From: Hydrococcus sp. Prado102
GTDB taxonomy: Bacteria; Cyanobacteriota; Cyanobacteriia; Cyanobacteriales; Microcystaceae
Reading direction: 5' to 3'
Length of the DNA: 32,405 nt
Assembly: GCA_025454425.1 (NCBI GenBank)
Contig: JALOOL010000023.1
Span: 1-32,405 of the forward strand
Shown: positions 1 to 8,581 of the stretch, piece by piece
Numbering within the stretch: the first letter of the stretch is position 1
How the letters are laid out: each line of letters starts with the position of its first letter
The notes under the pieces: generated by a model
Told to the model about the DNA's origin: nothing
Seen by the model: only the letters and a program-made list of their open reading frames with translations
Database searches by the model: none
Program-made: the position numbers and the translations under genes

Positions 1-138
1 TAATCGAATAGGATAAACATTCTGAGCTAATTCGCGATTATTTCTCGCGAATATACAAAGCGGCTTACACTGTCGAATTACAAAAATGGGATACTCCCAT
101 TAGGGACTTTAGCTTTAACTTGTGCGGCGGTTGATGAT

Positions 139-1761
139 GTGACAGCTTGGTGTTTATTGGCACTGGCGATCGCGGTGACTCGAACGAATAGTATTGTTGG
201 CGCTTTTCCTACTATTATCGAAGCAATTATTTATATTGCTTTTATGGCAACCGTAGTGCGATGGTTTCTCCAAAAACTGTCGATCTATTATAGAAGAACG
301 GGAAGACTATCTCAATTTGTTTTAGCTTATATATATATGGGAGTAGTAGTTTCTGCTCTCATTACAGAATTCATCGGAATCCATCTTATTTTTGGAGCAT
401 TTTTATTGGGTGCAGTAATGCCAAAAAATGCTGCTTTAGTTAGAGAAATAGCAGAGAAAACCGAAGATTTCGTTCTCATTTTCTTACTTCCCGTATTCTT
501 TGCTTATAGCGGATTGCGAACAGAAATCGGACTATTAAATCGTCCCGAATTATGGCTTTTATGTGCCTCTGTTGTTGCTATTGCTATTATTGGGAAATAT
601 GTAGGGACTTATGTGGCGGCAAGAGCATCTGGAATTGAAAAAAGAGACGCTTCTGCATTAGGTTGGCTGATGAATACTCGCGGACTAACCGAGCTAATTG
701 TCTTAAATATTGGCTTAAGTTTTGGAGTAATTTCACCGCTACTATTTACCATGTTAGTGATTATGGCATTGGTAACAACATTTATGACTTCTCCTTTGTT
801 GGAATTAACTTATCCAAAAGAGAAGATTAAGCTAGATATTATTGAAGAACAACCCGAAGAAATCGACGCACAATCTATTCCTGCTTACAAAATTTTAGTA
901 CCAGTTGCTAACCCAGGTACGCAAAAACGATTGCTCGATCTAGCAGTTGCGATCGCGGGAAATTATCCCGATGCTGTCGTCCATCCCCTTAGTTTAATCG
1001 AACTCGAAGAAGACTACTTATTTCAAAGTACTCCCGACGAAGCAGAAAGATTAATTAGACAGCGAAGAGAAGAATTAGAAACATTAATTCAAACTCAAGA
1101 TCCTTCCCAAATAGAAACAAAAATCGCTCCAATCGTTCGCATTTCTAATGATGTTGCCAGAGAAACAACTAATATTGCACTTGTCGATAAAGCTAGTTTA
1201 ATTGTTGTTGGTTGGCATCGTTCGACATTTAGTATAAGTCGCTTAGGAGGAAGAGTTGGCAAAATTCTCAATACCTCTCCAGTAGATGTTGCTGTTTTTA
1301 TCGACAATCGACAAAAATTAGACTCGCTATTAGTCGCTCATTCCGATAATATTCACGACGCTTTAGCTTTATCACTTGCTTTTAGATTGCTAATTAACAA
1401 TCCCAATCGTACTTTAAAAATCCTTCGTTTTACTAAAAACACTCAAGAAAACGACGACTTGAGTTATGAATTGCGAAATATGTTGGAATTACTGCCACAA
1501 GAAACGCGATCGCGCATAGAACTTATCAGACCTCAAGAAAGCGATCCCATCCGAACAGCAGTAAGAGAATCGCGCAACGTCGATCTTACCATAGCAGGAA
1601 CGAGTCCGGCATGGGGAATCGAACGTCAAACTTTGGGACGCTATACCGACCGTCTCTCTCAAGAATGTCAATCTTCTTTATTAATTACTCGTCGTTATTC
1701 TCGCGTCATCGGTCATATTACTTCTTTAGTAAATTCCGAACAAAATTCAATAATATCCTAA
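139..1761 (+). CDS. CPA2-type cation/proton antiporter with C-terminal universal-stress region; 5'-truncated or broken
   Basis: This is the C-terminal part of a KefB/NapA-like monovalent cation:H+ antiporter of the inner membrane. Residues 1 to about 225 are hydrophobic helices and contain the family landmarks ITEFIGIHLIFGAFLLG, FAYSGLRTEIG and MNTRGLTELIVLNIG. From about residue 250 there are two USP-like segments (ILVPVANPGTQ, then IVVGWHRS and VDLTIAGTSP). The listed start is a GTG at 139, but the reading frame upstream still encodes the family motif LGTLALTCAAVDDV, so 139 is not the ancestral start. Stop codons lie in all three frames within bases 1-30 (1-3 and 28-30; 14-16; 9-11), so the roughly 150-200 N-terminal residues expected from cyanobacterial relatives cannot be contiguous. 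It is probably a decayed or split gene. The secreted-protein gene follows after 15 bp. Confidence 0.8.
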   Translation: MTAWCLLALAIAVTRTNSIVGAFPTIIEAIIYIAFMATVVRWFLQKLSIYYRRTGRLSQFVLAYIYMGVVVSALITEFIGIHLIFGAFLLGAVMPKNAALVREIAEKTEDFVLIFLLPVFFAYSGLRTEIGLLNRPELWLLCASVVAIAIIGKYVGTYVAARASGIEKRDASALGWLMNTRGLTELIVLNIGLSFGVISPLLFTMLVIMALVTTFMTSPLLELTYPKEKIKLDIIEEQPEEIDAQSIPAYKILVPVANPGTQKRLLDLAVAIAGNYPDAVVHPLSLIELEEDYLFQSTPDEAERLIRQRREELETLIQTQDPSQIETKIAPIVRISNDVARETTNIALVDKASLIVVGWHRSTFSISRLGGRVGKILNTSPVDVAVFIDNRQKLDSLLVAHSDNIHDALALSLAFRLLINNPNRTLKILRFTKNTQENDDLSYELRNMLELLPQETRSRIELIRPQESDPIRTAVRESRNVDLTIAGTSPAWGIERQTLGRYTDRLSQECQSSLLITRRYSRVIGHITSLVNSEQNSIIS

Positions 1762-1776
1762 ATTAAAGTACTAACA

Positions 1777-2256
1777 ATGAAAGAACATTTTAACTTAAAA
1801 TCTCTAAAATTATATGGGATAATGATCGGTTCTGTGTTAGTACTTTTTAAAGCAGTAACTGCTTATGGAGAAACGCGACTCCGGGCACCGCTTTTAGTTG
1901 CTGGCAACTATCAAATAGACCTTCAATCTTTACCTGAATGTCTCGGGACTGGAAATATTAATTTAAATCTCGAACAATCAGGAATTTATTTATTTGGAAA
2001 TTTATTAATTAAAGAACAAAAAATAGTTTTAGATGGTAAATTTCATGACGGACGAATCTTTTTATCCGGTCAAACTAACCAAATTGCTGAATGTGAAATT
2101 TCAGAAGAACCAAATGCAAAACGCGACATCCAAATCGAAGGACGCACTCAAGATCGGAAATTTTTAGGCGAAATTAAGTGGAATTCCAGTCCTCAAGGAA
2201 TTCAATTTACAGGAACTTTAGAAGAAAAGCCAGTTCAATCTGAATTAGAACATTAA
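1777..2256 (+). CDS. Hypothetical secreted protein, 159 aa
   Basis: Family not recognised. A basic N-terminus and a hydrophobic stretch (GIMIGSVLVLFKAVTAYG, about residues 14-31) look like a signal peptide or single anchor. The rest is beta-rich and hydrophilic, with segments such as PLLVAGNYQIDLQSLP and GIYLFGNLL. One cysteine follows the mature N-terminus (PECLG) and a second lies near residue 100; they could form a disulfide. It starts 15 bp after the antiporter stop on the same strand, so the two are probably co-transcribed and the product may act in the periplasm beside the antiporter. That functional link is inference from position only. Confidence 0.65.
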   Translation: MKEHFNLKSLKLYGIMIGSVLVLFKAVTAYGETRLRAPLLVAGNYQIDLQSLPECLGTGNINLNLEQSGIYLFGNLLIKEQKIVLDGKFHDGRIFLSGQTNQIAECEISEEPNAKRDIQIEGRTQDRKFLGEIKWNSSPQGIQFTGTLEEKPVQSELEH

Positions 2257-2285
2257 GATAAAGTTTTCCCCTTCACTATTCCCTA

Positions 2286-3728
2286 TTAATTAGAATTTGC
2301 TTTGCTGTTATCCTCAGAATCATTGTGATTTTCAGGTGAATTTTCGCTCCATAAATAACCGTTGGTCGAGATACCATTATTAAAATCCGACTCGCTAGGA
2401 GTTGGTTGGCGTATATGAACGCGAATTAAAGATAAGCGCGGTCCTTCTGAAGAAACGACAGTCAACTCTAAATTTTCATAAATTAAAGTATCTCCGCGAT
2501 CCGGAATTTTTTGCCACTTATAAAGCAAAAAACCGCCTAAAGTTTGATACTCATCGGCGATTGGCAAATTTAATTCTAACAATTCATTCACTTCCTCTAA
2601 ATTCATTTGTGCTTGGACTAAATACGTTTGCTCGTCGATCGCTTGGATGGAAAGCGCGTCCGCATTTTTGGCAGCGGGATTATCCCCAATAATTTCGGCA
2701 ATTAAATCTTCTAAAGTCACTAATCCAGAGGTTCCGCCAAATTCATCGACCACAATAACCATCGGTAAATGCGATCGCTGCATTAAAGGAAGTAATTCGC
2801 TCAAAGGAGTCGTTTCTGGCACGAAATGCAAGGGTTTTATCCAAGGCGCGATCGGTGTATCGGATCGCAACTGACCTTGTACTAGAGGAAAAGCCAGGTC
2901 TTTAAACTCGATAATGCCGCGAAGATCGTCCAAAGATTCCCCTTTGACGGGGTAGCGAGAATGTCCGGTCGTATTGACTTCGTTGAGGAGGGTTTCAAAG
3001 GTTGCCGTTTGCGCGATCGCAATCAATTGACTGCGAGGAATCATCACTTCAGAGGCGGTGGTAGTCCCAAACTCAAAGACGTTTTGAAGCAATTTGCGTT
3101 CTCTAGCTTCTAAACCCGTTGTTTCTCCTTCTGTAGCTATGATAATCTTGAGTTCTTCCGAGCTAACGCGAGTATACCATCCGCTATCGCTGTTTTTAAT
3201 CCCGACAAGGCGCAATAAAAAGCGCGTCGATTGATTTAATATCCAGATAAAAGGATTGAAAATACGCGCGATCGCATCCATTGGCGGCCCTAAAAAACGA
3301 GCCAGTTGTTCTGAATAAAGTAAGGCAACCGATTTAGGACATAGTTCTCCTAAAACGATTTGTAGGTAAGCGATGGCAAAGAAAGCGATCGGAACGGCTA
3401 ATCCGTGCGAAAATGCTTTTGAGACTTCTGGAGACAGCGACAGACGGGCAAATAAATCTTTAATTAATACCGCCATCGTCCTTTCGCTAATCCATCCCAG
3501 CGCCAAGCTTGAAAGGGTGATTCCCAACTGAGTTGCTGAGAGAAGGCGATCGATACTTCTTTGAAAAGATTGTACGGTCTGTGCCTGAATATCTCCTGCC
3601 TCGACTAACTGACTGATTCGCGATCGCCTCACGGAAACGATGGAAAACTCAGCAGTAACAAAAAAAGCATCGATCGCAATCAGTATCGTAACTGAGAGCA
3701 ATCGTAGCAATATATCTGGAACAGTCAT
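2286..3728 (-). CDS. Hemolysin-family / CNNM-CorB-type transporter (DUF21-CBS-CBS-CorC_HlyC)
   Basis: The 480-residue protein has the standard family order. An N-terminal DUF21 membrane region (about 1-190) contains FFVTAEFSIVSVRRSRI and LGELCPKSVALLYSEQ. A CBS pair follows (about 215-345) with SEVMIPRSQL, RYPVKGESLDDLRGII and PMVIVVDEFGGTSGLVTLEDLIAEIIGD. The C-terminal CorC_HlyC domain (about 360-450) contains DEYQTLGGFLL. Relatives are magnesium/cobalt efflux or transport-associated membrane proteins; the name hemolysin is historical. The last 35 residues are polar and low in complexity. The gene converges with the secreted-protein gene, with 29 bp between the stop codons. Confidence 0.92.
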   Translation of the reverse strand: MTVPDILLRLLSVTILIAIDAFFVTAEFSIVSVRRSRISQLVEAGDIQAQTVQSFQRSIDRLLSATQLGITLSSLALGWISERTMAVLIKDLFARLSLSPEVSKAFSHGLAVPIAFFAIAYLQIVLGELCPKSVALLYSEQLARFLGPPMDAIARIFNPFIWILNQSTRFLLRLVGIKNSDSGWYTRVSSEELKIIIATEGETTGLEARERKLLQNVFEFGTTTASEVMIPRSQLIAIAQTATFETLLNEVNTTGHSRYPVKGESLDDLRGIIEFKDLAFPLVQGQLRSDTPIAPWIKPLHFVPETTPLSELLPLMQRSHLPMVIVVDEFGGTSGLVTLEDLIAEIIGDNPAAKNADALSIQAIDEQTYLVQAQMNLEEVNELLELNLPIADEYQTLGGFLLYKWQKIPDRGDTLIYENLELTVVSSEGPRLSLIRVHIRQPTPSESDFNNGISTNGYLWSENSPENHNDSEDNSKANSN

Positions 3729-3794
3729 TACAGTTATGTAGTTGGCGATCGCAAAGAGGCTAATAGCTTGGCTAAAAATTATCGTTTCCTTTGT

Positions 3795-4511
3795 TTATCG
3801 AACGACTGGAATATTTTGAACATCTAGTTTCAATTTTTGATCGGGGTAATCAGTTAAGTTTAACGAGATTTTTTGTTCGTCACTCACTAACTCTAGGGGG
3901 ATCTTAACCGTACCCGAAAATTTTTCTCCGTTAGCGGGTAATTCTCCTGGTAATCCATCTGCAATGGCGCTGAGCGGTCGTCCTTGCTCGTCTTCTACTT
4001 CTAAGAAGCTGTAAAGAAACCTGACGGGTTCTGAGCCTTTATTACTGAGGTTAACATTGAGTAACAAAGACCCTCCTTCTTGAGACGTTTTGACGACTTC
4101 TAGCGTGACTCCCTCATCGCGAACTTGTATGGGCAATTTGGCGGCGACGTTGGGTTTTTCTGTGGTTTTGGGTTGGTTATTGGATTGAGTCTGGCTTTCT
4201 TGGTCTTTATCGGCTGTTTTCTTAGCTGATTCGTCGGATTTCTCGTCTTTGTTATTAATGCGATCGTAAACTTGGGTCAAGATCGTTTTTTCATCCAATG
4301 GGACGAATTCTTGTGGACTGTTGGGCTTGGTGCGATTTTCAGCTATTTTTTTAGCCGGATTGATATCGGGTTGACTTACTCCTTTGAGGGCTTCATGTCC
4401 CATTGCATAAGCGACTAAAGCACTGACGACACCGCTTCCTAGCATCATGGCTAATAAAGCTAGCGCTAGCGTTGCGGTTGATTTACCTGGATGGATTGAT
4501 AGAAATTTCAT
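3795..4511 (-). CDS. Hypothetical membrane-anchored protein, 238 aa
   Basis: No family name is certain. After a short basic N-terminus there is one membrane segment (about residues 13-38, LALLAMMLGSGVVSALVAYAMG). Next comes a charged, low-complexity linker (about 50-120, rich in K, D, Q, T, P), then a beta-rich C-terminal domain (about 120-238) with VTLEVVKTSQEGGSLLLNV and SNKGSEPVRFLYSFLEV. This domain resembles the immunoglobulin-like DUF4352 fold found in bacterial surface proteins. The topology suggests a periplasmic domain on a linker. It lies 66 bp upstream of the CNNM gene on the same strand and could be co-transcribed with it. A 7-bp inverted repeat (AAAATAG/CTATTTT, 4542-4562) sits just upstream of its start. 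Confidence 0.75.
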   Translation of the reverse strand: MKFLSIHPGKSTATLALALLAMMLGSGVVSALVAYAMGHEALKGVSQPDINPAKKIAENRTKPNSPQEFVPLDEKTILTQVYDRINNKDEKSDESAKKTADKDQESQTQSNNQPKTTEKPNVAAKLPIQVRDEGVTLEVVKTSQEGGSLLLNVNLSNKGSEPVRFLYSFLEVEDEQGRPLSAIADGLPGELPANGEKFSGTVKIPLELVSDEQKISLNLTDYPDQKLKLDVQNIPVVR

Positions 4512-4541
4512 TATCCGACTATGTAGAATCGCGTCTTACGT

Positions 4542-4562
4542 AAAATAGGTTGTTTCTATTTT
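4542..4562. promoter_or_regulatory. Short inverted repeat upstream of the 3795-4511 gene
   Basis: AAAATAG (4542-4548) pairs with CTATTTT (4556-4562) across a 7-base loop. It is 31 bp upstream of the ATG at 4511 on the minus strand, where an operator or 5' UTR hairpin could sit. AT-rich repeats of this size also occur by chance. Confidence 0.25.
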
Positions 4563-4673
4563 AAGGACTAGACTGAATAGAGTTAAGATTCACAATAAAA
4601 AAAGCTATTCTAAAGATATAATTGTTTTTGGAATTAGTCGCGATTGGTGCGAAAGCTTAGTTAAAATTTTTAA

Positions 4674-4746
4674 CCAGGGTTGGCCGAGCGGTTGAGGCAA
4701 CGAACTCATAATTCGTGCAAGGCAGGTTCAACTCCTGCACCCTGGA
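4674..4746 (+). tRNA. tRNA with CAT anticodon, probably tRNA-Ile2 (lysidine type)
   Basis: All cloverleaf parts are present. The acceptor stem CCAGGGT/ACCCTGG is fully paired and followed by discriminator A. The D arm is GCC...GGC. The anticodon stem is ACGAA/TTCGT with loop CTCATAA, giving anticodon CAT. The variable loop has five bases, and the T arm is GCAGG-TTCAACT-CCTGC. No CCA is encoded, as is usual in cyanobacteria. CAT could be initiator Met, elongator Met or Ile2. The D arm and the CTCATAATT context resemble chloroplast trnI-CAU as I remember it, and the acceptor stem does not look like the initiator, so Ile2 read by TilS-modified lysidine is favoured. Confidence 0.93.
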
Positions 4747-4788
4747 TTGATTTGAGCCGTTGGTACAGGAGTTTCTCTTTGTTATCGA

Positions 4789-6216
4789 TTAATTACGATA
4801 AACTTCGTCCACAACCTTCCCATCATTAGCAATCAATTGAATATGTAAAAGCATTTGTCCTACAGCGTGAGTCGAACAACTCAAACAAGGGTCATAACAA
4901 CGAATTCCCGCTTCAACTCGGTTTAACATACCTTCGGGAATTTCCTGACCGCGAACATAATGTTTGGCGATTTGAGCGATGGTTTTGTTCATCGCTAAAT
5001 TGTTGTTGCCCGTAGCGATAATTAGATTGACTTTTTGAATCAGTCCATTTTCATCGACTTGATAGTGATGAAATAGAGTTCCTCTGGGCGCTTCGCTTAC
5101 GCCGATCGCCTCTAATTGATTGATACCCGCTTGGGCGCGAACGCGAGGCGATATAATATCGGGGTCGTCCATTAACCGTGCAATCCTCTCCAAACAACCC
5201 AGAATTTCGATTAAACGGGCATAGTGATATAAAAAAGAAGAGGTAGCAACACCATTAACGCGATGCCTAAATTCTGCTAATTCTCGATCCGCTTGAGGAG
5301 TATCAAAACGAGAACAAACATTGAGTCTTGCTAAAGGCCCGACGCGATAGATTCCATCAGGATAGCCTAGAGGTTTGTAGTAAGGAAATTTGAGATAAGA
5401 CCATTTTTCGACGGATTCGCCAATAAAGTCTCGATAATCATCTTCACTGAGGTTATCGGCTACGATATTCCCTTCGCTATCGCTAAAACGTAGATGTCCG
5501 TCGTAGTGTTCCCAAATCCCATCTTTGCCGACTAATCCCATGAATAAAGAAGGAAACTCGCCAAAAACTTCGATTTCTGTTTTTAAGAGATTGTCGAGTA
5601 GATTTTTAAACAGACTCAGCGCATTATTAATTGTCTCAAAGGATTCTGGCAGGCGATCGCGAATCCATTGTCTGCCTTCTTCCGATAAAGGCGATCGCAC
5701 TCCTCCCGGTACTGCCCATGCTGCATGAATTTTTTTAGCCCCCAACAATTCAATAATCGTTTGTCCGAATTGTCGCAAACGAATTCCCGCACGGGCTAAA
5801 TCGGGATTTGCTTCAATTAAACCAAAGACATTGCGTTTGGCAGGATCGCTATCCCATCCCAACAGAAAATCGGGACTGCTTAGATGAAAGAAAGACAAGG
5901 CATGAGATTGAGTAATCTGTGCCAAATTCATCAATCTTCTTAATTTTTCTGCGGCAGGGGGAATTTGAACGGCAAGAATTTTATCTCCCGTTTTGGCAGA
6001 AGCAAGTAGATGACTTACAGGACAAATTCCACAAATTCTAGCGGTAATTCCCGCCATTTCTGTAAAAGGTCTGCCTTCACAAAATTTCTCAAAACCTCGG
6101 TACTCAACCACATGAAATCTTGCATCTTCAACTTCCCCCGCATCGTCGAGGAAGATGGAGATTTTTGCATGACCTTCAATACGAGTGATCGGATCGATGA
6201 CAATTGTTTTAGACAT
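4789..6216 (-). CDS. hoxH: Bidirectional [NiFe] hydrogenase large subunit HoxH
   Basis: HoxH is the catalytic subunit of the cytoplasmic NAD(P)-linked bidirectional hydrogenase HoxEFUYH. Both nickel-ligand motifs are intact: [10 protein letters not shown] at residues 60-69 (Cys62, Cys65) and [10 protein letters not shown] at 442-451 (Cys444, Cys447). The C-terminal tail after His450/Ala451 is the peptide normally removed by the protease HoxW during maturation. The length of 475 matches the family (about 470-480), and the start [19 protein letters not shown] is typical. No hoxE, F, U, Y or W lies next to it; the nearest upstream gene on this strand is an unrelated glycosyltransferase. It is intact and presumably works with subunits encoded elsewhere. 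Confidence 0.97.
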   Translation of the reverse strand: MSKTIVIDPITRIEGHAKISIFLDDAGEVEDARFHVVEYRGFEKFCEGRPFTEMAGITARICGICPVSHLLASAKTGDKILAVQIPPAAEKLRRLMNLAQITQSHALSFFHLSSPDFLLGWDSDPAKRNVFGLIEANPDLARAGIRLRQFGQTIIELLGAKKIHAAWAVPGGVRSPLSEEGRQWIRDRLPESFETINNALSLFKNLLDNLLKTEIEVFGEFPSLFMGLVGKDGIWEHYDGHLRFSDSEGNIVADNLSEDDYRDFIGESVEKWSYLKFPYYKPLGYPDGIYRVGPLARLNVCSRFDTPQADRELAEFRHRVNGVATSSFLYHYARLIEILGCLERIARLMDDPDIISPRVRAQAGINQLEAIGVSEAPRGTLFHHYQVDENGLIQKVNLIIATGNNNLAMNKTIAQIAKHYVRGQEIPEGMLNRVEAGIRCYDPCLSCSTHAVGQMLLHIQLIANDGKVVDEVYRN

Positions 6217-6498
6217 ATTTTTTTCGAGATGTTCTCAAATAACTCTCGATTTAGAATGAACACTGCTTCTATATTTATTGTGGAACAAGGTATAGTGTTA
6301 GCCGCCAGATATTAAGATAACTTTCAACTTTAACAAGCATTCTTCGGTATCAAATATCTCAGTACGCGATCGCGCTAGCAATGGATGACAATTTCTTTGG
6401 GAGCCACTATTTTATAACCAGCTAACAATATTTTGATAGTTAGAACAAGAGATAAAGTTGAGAGGCGATCGCGATCTAAGATCGTTTTAAAGCAAAAT

Positions 6499-7764
6499 TC
6501 AAACTGCTTGAAGCTGTTTTTCAATCGCATCACACGCCACGTCAACCCCATTTTCCGCTCGGATAATACGTCCAATTTCTGCTGCTTTAGCTGCATATTT
6601 GGGATTTCCTAACAGTTCGCGTAACTTCTCGACTGCACGAACTGATGAATACTGCTGGCGCTTAAGAGTAAGCGAAGTTCCCAAGCGTTCGACTCTTGCT
6701 GCATTGTCTGGCTGGTCTTGACCGTATGGCATAACAAGCGTCGGACAACCTGCACGCAATGCCTGCGCCGTCGTACCAATGCCGCCTTGATGTACGATTG
6801 CACAAGCATGAGGAAAAATTTGAGAATACGGCACATAACTCGCGCAAATAATGTTTTTTGACAAATTTTTTGGAGGTGCATTCTTACCAATCAGCAAAAC
6901 TGCGCGGCGCTTTAATATCTCTGTAGCTTGAAGACTTTCTTGATAAAAATTACCAGGAGTCCTCACTGTAGCCGAACCTAGCGTGAAAACAATTGGTGGT
7001 TCGCCTGAGTTCAAAAATTGCTCCAGTTCTGGTGTCAAATCTGCTCCGCTCCCGTTACCATCATAGAAAGTAAACCCTGTCTGTACGGTATTAGTTGCCC
7101 AATCGGGTTGAGGCTTTGCTAACGCTGAGGAAAACATCGCTAGTACAAGATAGGGAGAATATTTATCGTCGATGAAAGGATTGCCAACTAGTGGAGGTAA
7201 TTCAAGTTCTTGTCGAAGTTGATGAACTGGTTCCGCCCAAGATTTAGATACTATTTTTGATAATTTAATAACGCCTCGATTAACAATAGAACCAAACCCG
7301 CGTAACTTAGCTAAGAATGGAAACACAGGAATTACTGAGGGGTCGTAAGCAGAGAAAAATGAGATGGGTTGCAAGATGGTTAACGCCCAACGAATCCCTA
7401 ACTTTTCTGCAACTAAGCGAGCCGCAACAACACCTTCTCCTGCGATAATGAAATTTGCATCATTCGCAATACTCATCAAATCCGTATAAGTTTCGCGTAA
7501 ATTTGCTAAAACCCAATTGCGGATGACATATTCCGATCCCGTTTTCAAATCCATCATCCGCGCCATTTCTTGAGGATCGTTCAGTGCGGCGTTATCGGGA
7601 CGCATCCGATGAAATTCAAACCTTAAAGCTTCAATCTTTTCTCGATATTCTTTGTGCGTTGCAAATACTACATCGTGACCCCGTTTTCTTAATTCCATTG
7701 CGATCGCAATTTTCGGATGCAAATCTCCAAATGAACCAATGGTAGTTAAAACAATTCGACTCAC
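6499..7764 (-). CDS. UGT-type (GT1-like) glycosyltransferase
   Basis: The protein has two Rossmann halves (GT-B fold). The N-terminus MSRIVLTTIGSFGDLHPKIAI is the acceptor-side signature of MGT/sterol-glucosyltransferase relatives, with GDLHP as the family landmark. The C-terminal half (from about residue 245) has VFTLGSATVRTPGNF and the nucleotide-sugar motif HQGGIGTTAQALRAGCPTLV followed by MPYGQDQPDNAARVERLG. The length of 421 is normal. It probably moves a hexose from a nucleotide sugar to a lipid, carotenoid or other hydrophobic acceptor; the acceptor cannot be read from sequence. It lies 282 bp upstream of hoxH on the same strand and just downstream of the Lrp-type regulator, with 31 bp between them. 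Confidence 0.88.
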   Translation of the reverse strand: MSRIVLTTIGSFGDLHPKIAIAMELRKRGHDVVFATHKEYREKIEALRFEFHRMRPDNAALNDPQEMARMMDLKTGSEYVIRNWVLANLRETYTDLMSIANDANFIIAGEGVVAARLVAEKLGIRWALTILQPISFFSAYDPSVIPVFPFLAKLRGFGSIVNRGVIKLSKIVSKSWAEPVHQLRQELELPPLVGNPFIDDKYSPYLVLAMFSSALAKPQPDWATNTVQTGFTFYDGNGSGADLTPELEQFLNSGEPPIVFTLGSATVRTPGNFYQESLQATEILKRRAVLLIGKNAPPKNLSKNIICASYVPYSQIFPHACAIVHQGGIGTTAQALRAGCPTLVMPYGQDQPDNAARVERLGTSLTLKRQQYSSVRAVEKLRELLGNPKYAAKAAEIGRIIRAENGVDVACDAIEKQLQAV

Positions 7765-7795
7765 GATTTTGTCTCTCGCTCGGTGTAATCAACGC

Positions 7796-8311
7796 TTATT
7801 CTAACGGTAATGAAGTTGAAGCTTTGATTTCGCTAAGGACAATACTGGTGCGAATCTTATCTACTCCTGGAATGCGAGTGATTTTGTCGAATAAAAACCT
7901 TTCTAAGTGCTGGCGATTAGAGACAATTACCTTGAGTAAATAATCGAATTCACCAGTTAGATGATGGCACTCCAAAACTTCAGGTAATTCTTTTACGCGA
8001 TCGCAAAACTTTCCTACATACTCAGGCTGATGGTGGGCGAGCGTTACCTGTGCAAAACACAATAAGTCCAAACCTAACGCCTCGCGATTAACCAGCGCGA
8101 CGTAGCCCGATATTATACCACTGTCTTCGAGTTTTTTCAACCTTTTTTGGAGTCCCGGCGCTGAGAGATTAACCTGACGGGCTAACTGAGCTATGGCGAT
8201 ACGGCTATTTTCTTGCAAAAGAGACAGAATCTGACGGTCTATTTCGTCTAGGTTTTGGAGGGGTTCAGTATTTCCTTGGGTGGGGGTTACTTTGGCGTTG
8301 TGCTTTGACAA
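7796..8311 (-). CDS. Lrp/AsnC-family transcriptional regulator
   Basis: The N-terminal winged helix-turn-helix begins LDEIDRQILSLLQENSRIAI and runs through ARQVNLSAPGLQKRLKKLE. The C-terminal RAM/AsnC ligand domain holds GYVALVNREALGLDLLCFAQV and ECHHLTGEFDYLLKVIV. I place the start at a TTG at 8311, preceded 7 bases away by GGAG (complement of 8319-8322), giving 171 residues, close to the family norm of 150-165. An upstream ATG at 8398 would add 29 residues including a hydrophobic stretch (ILILISIFYYWISSW) that this cytoplasmic family lacks. It is divergent from hpd, so it probably regulates the tyrosine-catabolism genes, perhaps in response to an aromatic amino acid. The ligand is not shown by the sequence. 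Confidence 0.88.
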   Translation of the reverse strand: MSKHNAKVTPTQGNTEPLQNLDEIDRQILSLLQENSRIAIAQLARQVNLSAPGLQKRLKKLEDSGIISGYVALVNREALGLDLLCFAQVTLAHHQPEYVGKFCDRVKELPEVLECHHLTGEFDYLLKVIVSNRQHLERFLFDKITRIPGVDKIRTSIVLSEIKASTSLPLE

Positions 8312-8542
8312 TTTATCTCTCCAGCTAGAGATCCAATAGTAAAAGATCGAAATTAAAATAAGTATATAAGTTAAGGATCGCTTCTTGATAACCCCCAAAA
8401 ATAAAATTTATAATCTTATTAGAGATCGATCGTTAATTATTAAAACTAAAAATTAATCCATCCCAAGACAGATTCCAAACTTCTTTTACCAGTGACCTTT
8501 TCGTATGGAAAGGAACCCAGAACCCAAAAAAATACAAATAAT

Positions 8543-8560
8543 TCACAGATTGCTCTGTGA
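8543..8560. promoter_or_regulatory. Candidate operator or hairpin in the hpd leader
   Basis: TCACAG (8543-8548) is the inverted repeat of CTGTGA (8555-8560) across six bases. It lies between the divergent Lrp-type regulator and hpd, directly before the AAGGAG ribosome binding site (8568-8573) of hpd. The position suits an operator; arms of six bases are weak evidence. Confidence 0.3.
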
Positions 8561-8581
8561 CTGTAACAAGGAGAAAATTCT

